Below the pieces are notes generated by a model. The model saw nothing but the letters and a program-made list of their open reading frames with translations. It had not been told where the DNA came from and did no database searches. Source: Ruminiclostridium sp. (GTDB lineage Bacteria > Bacillota_A > Clostridia > Oscillospirales > Ruminococcaceae). From it: DNA of 12,115 nt. Where the stretch lies: positions 1 through 12,115 of the forward strand of contig JAFZOA010000509.1 in NCBI GenBank assembly GCA_017550775.1, written 5' to 3'. A program made the translations under genes and the position numbers. Below are positions 1-10,600 of this stretch, one piece after another (within the stretch, counting starts at the first letter, position 1; every line of letters begins with the position of its first letter).

Positions 1-92
1 AGGAGCATTATGATGAAGTCGATGCAGCCCGCGAAAAAGAATCCCGTGAGGTTGGGCAGCGTTATTATCAATCGTTAGAGGAAAGAAGATAG
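1..92 (+). CDS. 3' end of an unidentified gene (partial, 29 codons plus stop)
   Basis: The frame starting at base 3 is open from the window edge to a TAG at 90-92. It encodes 29 residues, beginning EHYDEVDAARE and ending YYQSLEERR. The piece is highly charged and probably helical, as many C-terminal tails are. I do not recognise the family and assign no function. Its stop overlaps a possible GTG start of the next gene by one base (TAGTG), so the two genes were probably co-transcribed. With only 29 residues it could still be a chance open frame, although the tight junction with a real downstream gene and the coherent charged composition argue that it is coding. Confidence 0.5.
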   Translation, partial: EHYDEVDAAREKESREVGQRYYQSLEERR

Positions 93-118
93 TGCGAACG
101 ATTTCGCTCTACATGAAT

Positions 119-122
119 GAGG
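119..122 (+). promoter_or_regulatory. Shine-Dalgarno GAGG favouring the ATG start at 131
   Basis: GAGG lies 8 bases upstream of ATG 131-133, which gives a protein beginning MKEFYEPML. An in-frame GTG at 92 also has a purine-rich AGAGGAAAG stretch (77-85) at a usable distance and would add 13 residues. ATG 113 has no comparable site. I prefer 131 because the family-like sequence begins just after it, but 92 cannot be excluded. Confidence 0.35.
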
Positions 123-130
123 TTTTGAAT

Positions 131-1392
131 ATGAAAGAATTCTATGAGCCGATGCTGTATCTATCCACACCAGACCATCCTAATACGATGGGTATGCTTG
201 TGGCATTGAAAGAGCCTGTGGATGGCGGTATCCTTCGAGGTGTGGTTGAGGAACTGCGTGCGCGGTTTCCCTACTTTTATGTGAGGGTCGTTCCCAAAGA
301 AAACGATCTGTTTCCTGTTCCGAATCCGCTGCCCATGATGGTGCGGAACACATGGAATCCGATCACCTTCAATTCGGAAGAGTCAAACTATCACCTCGCC
401 GCGTGGAAATACGAAGGAAAGCGGCTGGCTTTTGAGGTTCACATTCCTTAACTGATGGCGCTGGTGTCCTTCCGTACATCAAAAGCGCATTGTATCTTTA
501 TCTGTCCCGGAAGACAGGTGTGACTTTTGACCACGATGGTTTCCGGCTACCTGGAGATGCCATTCCCGAATCGGAGGCAGGAAATCCGTTTACTGGGCTG
601 GATATTGACGGAGCAGAAGCACCTCTCTATTCCAAGGAAACAACAAAGGATTTCTATCGTTTGAATGCGGGAGAGGATAAGGATCAGAGGATCACCTATA
701 TCAAGTTGTCAGAAGGACAACTCATGCAGTACTGCAAAGACTTTGACGGAAGCCCAAATGCCTTTTTATCTGTCATGTTTGCAAGAGCGATACGCCGTTA
801 TGATCCGGAGAGCGAAAAGACAATCAGTATCGCAGTAGCGATCGACCACAAGGCAATGCTGGGAAATTACGACAACTATCGTATGTTTGCAAATGTGGTC
901 GAACTGGATTTTCCCAAGAACAGGCCGTTAGACGATCTGATGAGATCGTGCACCATTGCCCGCGGGCAGATCATGCTGCAGGCGCAGCCGGAAAATTCCC
1001 TTTGGGCAATGAAGCAGAAGAAAGCTCTTTATGCAAAGCTGGATCAGGCTCCGCTGGAAATGAAACTGGGAATCATAAGTAAAGCAGCGGGGAGCCCGCG
1101 GTGGAGCATATCAATATCATATGCGAACAGCAGATCCTTTGGTTCGTTGAATCCGTATATTGAGGAGTTGTATTTGCTGTCAGAACCGGGTGTGTCGGAC
1201 ATCATCTGCGAGGTATCCTGTATCAACCACAATTTCTTCTTGGCAATAGGGCAGACATTCTCCTCTGATGAGTTTTTGAAGGTATTCATAAGCGAGCTTC
1301 GATCGGTGGGGATCGACTGTGAGGTGATGGGTGCAGAGCCATTACGTCTGTGCGGACTTAATGAGTATGGTCAGGTAAATGAAGTGCAGTGA
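131..1392 (+). pseudogene. Condensation-domain-like (alcohol acetyltransferase-type) acyltransferase, frameshifted in its active site
   Basis: Two overlapping frames make one protein of about 420 residues. Frame A runs from ATG 131 (or GTG 92) to TAA 449-451. Frame B is open from 445 to TGA 1390-1392. They join if one C is restored near 442, turning CAC-ATT-CCT-TAA into CAC-CAT-TCC-TTA. The junction then reads HHSLTDG, the HHxxxDG signature of CoA-dependent acyltransferases, NRPS condensation domains and alcohol acetyltransferases; in that superfamily the second His is catalytic. The N-terminal part (PNTMGMLVALKEPVD, then RARFPYFYVR) and the C-terminal SYANSRSFGSLNPYIEE stretch fit this fold. 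No further frame disruption is seen. As written, the product stops after 106 residues (from 131), without the second His or the C-terminal half, so it should be inactive. The family's substrate (alcohol, lipid or peptide) cannot be told. A sequencing error remains possible. It probably sits in an operon with the preceding gene. Confidence 0.82.
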
Positions 1393-1577
1393 GCTTACTG
1401 AAACCACATTGGCAGTATGTGCAGAACGATAATCTTGACATATTCTGATTTATCTTAACAATATTTTATAGAAGAAAGAAGAAATAAAATGTTAAAGAAG
1501 AAAAGTTATAATACAGACATTGTACAAGAAGTTGAACGTATTCAGCAAAGGTGACGAAAAGTAGTAGAATACAAACA

Positions 1578-1614
1578 TAATGCTCCGAAACGTTCAAGCC
1601 GCTTCGGAGCATTA
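1578..1614. terminator. Perfect 12-bp hairpin between convergent genes, likely bidirectional terminator
   Basis: TAATGCTCCGAA at 1578-1589 pairs perfectly with TTCGGAGCATTA at 1603-1614 around a 13-base loop. The stem follows the plus-strand acyltransferase remnant and lies 43 bases past the stop of the giant minus-strand gene, so it sits where transcription from both sides must end. T-tracts are weak on both flanks (CTATTT on plus, TGTTTGT on minus), so it is a good structure but not a textbook intrinsic terminator. The rest of the 1393-1656 gap shows no clear promoter, RNA gene or repeat. Confidence 0.65.
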
Positions 1615-1656
1615 CTATTTGGTTATCTGCCGAAAACATTGAGAAACGAGAGTCTC

Positions 1657-4600
1657 TTAATGTCTGTTGTGTGATGTAGACGGTTTCCTTTCTTTATCAG
1701 ACAAAGAACTATCGTGTTCATTCCGACTTTGAGAATGATCTTCCTTTTCTATGTTCTCGTCCTCGCTTTCGTCGTTCATAATGACCTCATCTGTCTTTCC
1801 TACCTCTAATTCCAGGTTGAGCTGTTCAAGGCGCGCGGATTTCGTTTCAAGTTCCTCTGCGTGTTCAAAAGGTTTACCCTTTGACGCAAGAGCCGCACTC
1901 AAATCGTTTTTAGCGCGCTCCATACTGTTTTCATAACCATTGATAGCTTTCTCAATACCAACACGGACAAGATTTTCAAGTCTTGTAATATTTCCTATAT
2001 CTCCGGCAATGTCAAGTTCAGCGGTATATGAAAGTTTTCCTTTTATTGATATTCCTGCACTTTTGGTAAATCCGTTCACGATTTTTTCCAAACTAACCTC
2101 AAAACCGCAGAAAGAACCGAGATGTTCGTGACTGGCATCCTCTTTGGAAAGGAACTTAACCGCCGCATCCCTCAGGACCGCACCTGCAGCCTTGCGCTCA
2201 TCATAAACCTTACCGCCGAGTTCGATACTGAACGATTTTTCATCGGGAGTATGTTCTTTCGCAAATGCGAGATCTGCTTGAGCAAGGCTTATACGGTTTT
2301 CATAACTGCTTATCGCCCTTTGCGCTTTCTGAATGGTATCATCAAGGCGGTACTGCTCGTTATAATGCTCCGCTTCAAGCATTTTGAGCCTTGCAACATC
2401 CGTATCGAGTTCGATCTTCTCCTTGATACGCTTATCTCCGCTTGCTATCGCTTGTATTTCCGAATAGTTAAGTACCGCCTCGTCCACATCTTCACAAGTT
2501 CGTGCGAGAGCTTTGTCGGAGGCGATCTGCGATATAAACTTCTGCTTTGTGACTATGATATTCATTAAATAAGCGTCAAATGTGGATTTAGTTACATAAT
2601 TGTAAACCCCGACCATATCATTGTCGTTTCCTTGACGGACAATTCTTCCTATACGCTGTTCCAGGTCGGACGGTTTCCACGGAATATCAAGGTTATGCAG
2701 AGCGATCAGCTTTTTCTGAATGTTTGCGCCGGTACCAAGTTTAGATGTGGACGCTATGACGATACGTTTAGTACCGGAGTTCAACTGCGCTTTCATTTCA
2801 TTTTGTGCTTTTTGCGTTGTAGCGTCACCCGCAAAGCATATCTCATTCGCGGGAACACCGCGCCTTATCAGTTCAGCCTTGATATAGTTATATACCGAAA
2901 ACCTGTTGCCATCTGCTTTTTGCAGTTCGGGATCTTCGGTGTGAACGGTTTCACTCTGTTCCGTATCGTTATCACCGTGTACGGCTATATCACAGAAGAT
3001 TGCCTGTACACCTTTGCTTTCAGCGGTGGCATTATATATCTCCATAACCTTATCTATGCAGATGTTTACCTTGCTGTCGGGAGAATTAGGCGCATTAGGA
3101 TTTATGCACCGAGCGTCCAATCCAAGCAGACGCGCTTCCGACGTGATCTTCAGCATATTGTCAACGCTTGCGTCAACACTTCCGTTATGCACTTTCTCCG
3201 AACGTTCCGCGAGTACCTTCATATATGCCTTTTGGAAGTCGTCAGGCTCCGCCGAAACTGCCTGCGGCTTGCCGCCCTCTAACTTCGGCACGGGCAAGTC
3301 GAGCATATCAGCGTTCTGAATATCGGCAAACTCCTTATACATAGCCATAAGTTCGGGAAGATTGTTGAACTTTGCGAAACGCTTTTTTGTGCGGTATCCG
3401 TCTCCTGCGGGCTTTAATTCCGCTTTGGATACAACCTCACCGAATGTACTTGCCCAATCGTCAAACGTCTGTAAGCCCGCCTGTTCCAACAGGGACGGAC
3501 GGAGATACCTTTGCATTATATACAGTTCTGTCATTGAATTCGATACAGGTGTGCCAGTTGCAAAAATTATGTTCTTCTCGCCGTAGTTCTCGTTGAGATA
3601 CTGCGTTTTCATCAGAATATCCTCTGATTTTTGCGCCGGAGTTGTCTGAACACCCGCGACCCTCTGCATTTTGGTTACGACAAGACCGTTTTTGAAGTTG
3701 TGAGCTTCATCGACCACAAGACTGTCAAATCCCAACTGCTCAAAGTTCAGAGAAGTATCCTTTTTCTTGCCGTTATCCTCTATCAGCTTTGCCAACTTCG
3801 CCTCTAAACGCTTTCGGGTACGCTCCATATCCTTTATTGAGCCGCGGTTTTCCATTGCAGAACGCGGTGACTCTGATGATAAGTCTTTGATACTCATAGA
3901 AAGCGTGTCTATCTCGCGCTGAATGAAATCACGGCGGTACTCAAATGACATCGGTATCTTTTCAAACTGCTCATAGGACATTATAACTGCATCATAGTCT
4001 CCCGTACAGCACCTTCCTATGAATTTCTGTCGATGATCTTTGTCAAAGTCCTTTTCAGTCGCGGTCAGCAGCTTTGCCTGCGGATACAGCCTTATCCATT
4101 CCTGTGCCATTTGCCCGACAAGGCTTTTAGGTACTACCACACAAGCCTTGTTAATAAGTCCGAGCCGCTTTTTCTCCATTGTGGCGGCTATCATTTCAAA
4201 GCTCTTGCCGGCTCCTACACAGTGGGCGAGTAATGTATTACCGCCGAACTTTGCTCTCATTACAGCGTTCAGCTGATGTGGCTTTAATTGGATAGACGGA
4301 GACATATCAGGGAAAGTCTGATGTGAACCGTCATATTTGCGCCCGACAAGGCTATTAAACAGCTCATTGTAACGTGTTACATACTTTTCACGACGTTCGG
4401 GAGTTTCCCACAGCCAACGTTTAAAGGCTTCTTTCATCTTATTCGCCTTTTCCTGTGCTATCTCTGTTTCTTTCTTATTTATGACATAGCGGTCTTTATC
4501 GGTGAGCGGGTCATAAACCTTGTCCTTAACGATAATATCACGCTGATTTAAAAGTGCTTCCAGTATCTCCATTGATGTCGTACGCTTTGTGCCAAATATA

Positions 4601-7600
4601 GAAGTAGCTGCATCGGATTTGTCCGCAGACTTGAAAGGTATTTTGTATTCGCCGTTGAATGTTCTTCTGAAAGGCTCATAAATATTGGCTTTGGCGTACT
4701 CTCTTGCAAACTGCTCATAGTCTTTGAGATCGACCCAATGCACACCAAGTCGGGCATATATTTCTCCTGCTTGCAAGTCAGGCGGTACTACCGTCCTTAA
4801 AGCCTCTACATTACGCTGTAAATCGGGATTGTCCTCTGCGGCACGTTCGGCAGCTCTCAATTTCATACGAACGTTTCCGGACAGATACTTTGACGTTTCT
4901 TCCCAACCGTCATACTTATTATCGGGATTTGCTATTTCAGGATTGAAATATATCAAGTTTTCCGCAACCAGTGCGGATATAACCTCGTCAGGCTCCTGTC
5001 CGCAAATTTTCGCCATATACGGAATATCTATGCGACCAAGATTATCCATAGCCACATTCAAAGCCTCTTGCGGTGTATCAACGTGTTCGATCACAGTTTG
5101 CTGTTTCACGGTACGCATTGTAAAGAAGTCTGCTTTCGTTACTTCTTTTGTTTCCTCATTGACTACCTCCAATGCTGTCAGGGAATTGTAATCATCATCG
5201 TTGCCGAATACGAGATAGTTTGCTCTGTCTATAATATGACCATACTGCTTGACAAATTTATCGTACTGATCGTTGAGTATTTTCTGATATTCCGAAAGTT
5301 GACTGTCAGAGCAGTTGTTTTCCTGCGCTGTTATGATAGTTCTGAATGTTTCGCGCAGCTTACACAGAGCTTTCAATCGTTCAAGGCGAGTACCCGTAAT
5401 AAGTTTGTCGTCCTTATCAACCGCCTCTTTCATTATGTTGTTTTCCCTAAAATAGACCTTTCCGTCAATTTCGGCATAGGTGAAGTTTCTTACGTCCTCG
5501 ACAGCGGGTATTATGCCTATCTCCTTGTTGTGCTGTTCGGTATGTTTGCGGAGAGCATTATTCAGTTTTAAAGTCTGTACAGCCTTTTCAAGCTGTTCTT
5601 TCAGATCAGCGCCCTCGATAGGCACACAAGCGGTTGATTGAGCATTTCCATACAGCGAATACTCTATACCTTGTTTCATAGTTCCCATAATCATTTCAGG
5701 GTGATCGAGGAAATAGTTATTGATAGGTACACCTTCTTCGTTGTGTCCGATGTAGCACCAATCAGGCATTTCAACCGCCATTTTCTCACGTTTCTGAAAG
5801 AAAAGAATGTCGGTGGTGACCTCTGTACCCGCGTTCGCCTTAAAAGCATTGTTTGGTAAGCGGATAGCGCCTATAAGTTCTGCTCGTTTAGCAAGGTATT
5901 CACGGACTCTCGGACTTTCCTTATCCATAGTGCCTTTTGTGGTAATGACAGCCATAACACCGCCAGGGGCAAGTTTATCAAGTGACTTTGCAAGGAAGTA
6001 ATCGTGAATAAAGAAGTTTTCACGGTTATACTTTTTGTCAGACACAGTATAAGAGCCGAAAGGAACATTACCAACCACCGCGTCAAAGTAATTATCCGAA
6101 AAATCAGTCTTTTCAAAACCTTTTATCTGAATATTTGCGCTCTGATAAAGTTGTTTTGCAATACGTCCAGTTATACTGTCAAGCTCAACACCGCTCAAAT
6201 GACTGTTTTTCCTCATTTCTTCGGGCATAACACCAAAAAAGTTGCCGACACCCATAGCAGGCTCAAGAATGTTGCCGCCTTCAAATCCCAACTGTTGCAG
6301 ACCTTTATATATAGCGTTTATGACCGTGGGCGTAGTATAGTGGGCATTGAGCGTTGAGCTTTTCGCTGCTCTGTACTCATCATCGGATAACAGATCTTTC
6401 AACTGCTGATATTCTTTTGACCAATTTGAATTATTCGGGTCAAATGCTGAAGCCAAGCCACCCCAACCAACATATCCTGCGAGTATCTTCTGCTCTTCGG
6501 GAGTAGCGTTATGCGGTCTGAACATATCTGCCGCTAATGCAAGATTACGGCTCTCTATCTTTTTCAGCATTTCGATTGCTGCGATATTCGCCGCGAATTT
6601 TGCTTTTGCGCCGCCTTCGCCCAAATGCTCATCAGTTATGGTATAGTCAATCTTTGTTGTAGTGTCATCTGATAATTCCTGCTTATGCGCGGTCAGATCA
6701 CTGATTTCAGGCTCCTTTGAGATAGCATTGCCTGTTAATACAGAGAATACGCTTTCCGTCTGATCTTCATTTCCGAGAATGTCATATATAGCGCGTTTAA
6801 TACGGTTTATTTTAACCGAACTATCTTCCCAACCCTCCATTTTAGCATTTTCAAAGGCATTATATAGCTGTTCGGCAGTATCAGCCGGATAGGTTTTAGC
6901 CAATTCTTCTACAAGCGGATTTGTCTGCTCCGGTGCAGATGTCTTGCTTATATCCTCACTTGCAGAGCGTTCTTTTATTCTCAATCTTAGTTTCAACGAA
7001 AACAGTCGGTTTTCCTCTGTATGCTCAGCGCCCTTGCGGTATGCAGTGCAAACACCGCTCGAAAACTCCCAATCAGCAGCATTTCCCCATTTAAGGTAAC
7101 TGCCACGACCGTTGTTTGCCAATGTTTCATTGCTGTCCAGCGCATCAGGACGAATACTATAAATACCTGTTGTATCGGCATAATTGACACTACGGAGCTG
7201 ATCTTCTACATTGTCACGAATATATGACGTTATTTCAAATTCTGTTCCTTTTGTCAGCGCACGTTTAAGTGCCGCAAGATTTTTAACTTCGACAAGCTCC
7301 TGCTCGTATTCTTCCTCGATACTGTTAGTAAGCTCCTGCCCGTTCGTTTCAACTGATGTATCGACGGTTATTTCTGCATTTTGTCTATCCCGTGTCTGCT
7401 CCAAAATAGGCACAAACTCGCTATAAGCAGGTATTCCTTTTAGGAAGTCGATAACACCGCCGTAACCGTCACCAATATCCTGTCTTTCGGTGACAGTCCT
7501 TCCGTCAGGCATATTCACAGTAAATCCAACCTTATCATAGCCAATATACCGCGCAACATCATAATAATCAGCGTCAGTAGAGCGGGAACTGTCTATTGCT

Positions 7601-10600
7601 CTCTGCCAAGCGGCTTTTGAGCCATATTTTTCGATTTGTGATTGTCTGCCCGCCACATAGTCGTCATCGGCTTTTCGCATAGCCGCATCAAATTCTGCTA
7701 CGGAGTAAGTTTTTCCGCTCTCAAAGGCATTACTTTCACTATAATCACAGGTGATTGTCGGTTCGGTATCGGTTTTTACTTCCTTTTCGGAAATTTCTAT
7801 ACCGTTTGCCCTTAATACTTCAACAGAAAAGACCTTTTCAACAGGAAAGTCGCCATATACAGCCTCAAATTTCTTTGTTTCATTGTTATAGACAATAGCA
7901 CCGTCGTACCTATACTCATCGCCATAAAAGTCTGTTGCTGTTCCGTTGACCAACTGTTCGGCTTCTTTTTTCGCGTCGGAAAGTGAGCGGTAGTTATACT
8001 TATCATCTGCGCCGCTATCCCTATCATAAGAAACGACTTGATGTACACCCCACTCGTTTATTTCCTTTACGTTTAACGAGATAGCCAACTGTTTTATTTC
8101 ATCAGCGCGGCTCTCCCAGGTGTCAACCATTATCCCATACAAACCCTCTTTTAATGATTTGGGATTTTTTTCAGTCACCGTTGCTCCCGTCGCAAGAGCA
8201 AAATCTTTTACCGCTTTTATGCTATCGGCATTGCTTGATATTATTTCAAACTTGACAGCATTGTTACCGTCCTCACGCTCCGCTGTCCTGTTTTTGGACG
8301 TATCATCTCTATAAAACAGACCGTAAAAGTCAAGAACTGCCGCCCCGCGCTTGTATTCATCACTTTCGGGGGTACTATGTTCCGTATCGAATTTTGCAAA
8401 CTTTATTCGTTCATCAATGTCCCTCTGCTGTATATATTCCTGTTCATCAATAAGGCGAGCTATCCGTTTTGCGACTTTGCTCCATTTCCAGGTTATATCA
8501 GTTTTCTCGCCATTGCCAAGATGTATGGTGAGCGTCAAACCCTTACCGTCGTGCATAGTAAAGCCGACTTTTCCGTTACCGCTGTGACCTCCGATACCAT
8601 ACTCTTTAAACAGAAACTTTGCAAATGTGGCATTATCGGGTGCTTTATCCTTGTAAAACTGCTCGACACGGAATTTTCCGTCCTGAAACCCTGTTCCATA
8701 ATGCGTTAATTCATACTTGAAAGCCTGCTCAATATCAACGCCGCCTATGATCTGTCTTTCTCTGTTATCTTCTCCGATAAGATTTCCAAAAAAGTCAAGC
8801 TGAACAGGTTCGGAAAATTCATCAAAGTCATCATATACAAAGTGTTCTTCTTCATCTTCATAGCTATTATCCTCAACAGTTTCACTGGTTTCAGCGGCGG
8901 GCGTGTCCTGTTCCTGCAACTTCTGAACATCTTCAGCCGGAATATATTCAAAACCGTCCTCGTTAAAGTGATCTTTCCAATGCCCAATTACAGACCGTAC
9001 AGCCATATTTGAAGACTTATCGACGTTTTCAAGACTTATGGAAAAATCGCCGTCAATTCCAGTAATACGCCATATATTACCGTCATACCGAACATTGTCA
9101 CCGACATCTAAATCATCTGTTCCGACAGTTGCCTTACGTTTTGCCAGTTCTGCCTCGCGGTAACGGATAAGGACGCGGAACTCATCGTGAGTAATTCCAA
9201 ACCGCTCTGCGTAGCTTTTCTCCCTGTCAGACAGACGTATCTGTTCAGCAGCCTTATTCGCTCCTGCTTTTTCGACCTGTCCCTCGATATACAGTATATC
9301 GGCATAGGCATTTGTATCGAAGAAAAGCCTGTCACTATCAGAAAAGTTTTTGTAGATTTCTTCCGGAGAGCGCGGACTTTCAGGGTACGGCTCATCCTTG
9401 AATATAAGGCTATGCTCATACCTTTGAACGGTTTCAGCCATAGTGAGTTCTTTGATAGCGCGCGAAAAATCGGAGAAATGCACATCATTTATTGCAGCAT
9501 TGTAAAGTTTACTGTATCGGCTTTCGATAGGCAGACTATTCCATTCATTTGAAAAATTCAGTTTTTGCACCGCAGCCTGTTTCTCTATACTGCGCTTATC
9601 TTCCGCACTCAGTCTATCATCATAATACTTGATAATACCTTCATCGGAAATGTGTGCCACAATGGGATAATCCCGTGTTTTGGGGTCAGTTTTGGACGTA
9701 TCATAACAGGTAATGCCGTTTCCGAGTAAACCGAAATGTATAGTGGTTTCGGCTTTCTGATTTATTTCGGTTTTTTCAGCTTTTTCCGACAGGTATTCTT
9801 CTGCTTGCGGCAGATAACTTCCGAGAGTACCCGTTTCCTGCGCTCTTATCGGATTTATGTCTATCCCGATACCGTCAATGTCAAACGGACTTTCGTGCAG
9901 AATGTTGAACAGAGCGTCCTCTCTCATATCCGTATCAAATTCAACGGTTATGTCAATATCCGAGCCGCTGCTTTCAAGTCCACGGCTTCGTGATCCTGTC
10001 AGAGCAAGATTTACGATCTTTGCGTCTATCCCATTATCTTCAAGAATACCGTTTATGTATTCTCGTGTCAGTTCTTCAATATCTTCCGCTGTCCTACCGT
10101 TGACAGAGTTGAAACTTTCTCTTGTGCGGTCTTTATAGTCAGAAATGACCTTGCTTTCGACTCTCTGAACTTTATCCGCATAGTATTTCTTGACACTCTC
10201 TTGACTTATTTCACCGAGCCTCAGATATTCGGCATATTCGTTACATTCCTCAAAACTTCCGATATACAAGACATCACGGGGGATAGTTGTACCGTTTTCC
10301 GTCTTTTCGTATGCTTGCAGAAATGCTTCATTATTGCTCCCCAATTCGGGATTAGCCTCAACTTTGAAAACAGGCTCACGCTCAATGCCCGTGACCTCAA
10401 ATTTATCATTGTCGGAATTGAGCAAGCTATGAATGATAAAGGAATAGTTTCCTATCCCGAAGTCCCGCAGCTCAACACGTTCGTTGTTTTCGTCCGCAGC
10501 AGTCAGGACAGAGCCTTTGTGTTCGATCTGTTCAAGACGATAATCGGTATAGTTCTTGTTATCACCGGAAAGCCTGTTTAGGTAGATCGTGCGCTTATCA

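Noticed and set aside
437..459. Programmed -1 frameshift joining the two acyltransferase frames
   Set aside because: Re-reading C442 would restore HH, but no X-XXY-YYZ slippery heptamer or downstream pseudoknot is evident; that restoration is simply what any one-base loss in CACCAT would give.
1435..1463. TTGACA at 1435-1440 as a sigma-70 promoter
   Set aside because: No acceptable -10 lies 16-18 bases downstream (ACAATA or CAATAT only), and no convincing gene follows.
1636..1663. Imperfect hairpin overlapping the giant gene's stop codon (ACATTGAGA against TCTC-TT-AATGT)
   Set aside because: It is AT-rich with a two-base bulge and is much weaker than the perfect stem at 1578-1614, so it is not needed to explain termination.
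1657..6651. Type ISP (LlaGI-like) single-chain restriction-modification enzyme
   Set aside because: Domain order here is methylase then helicase, the reverse of LlaGI, and no PD-(D/E)XK nuclease or target-recognition domain is seen.
9187..9204. R-x4-H (R894 to H899, RFGITH) after the MNT module, as a possible HEPN RNase motif making an internal HEPN-MNT pair
   Set aside because: The polar residue that normally follows the Arg in HEPN motifs is missing, the spacing alone is common by chance, and the segment reads like an ordinary amphipathic helix-turn-helix.
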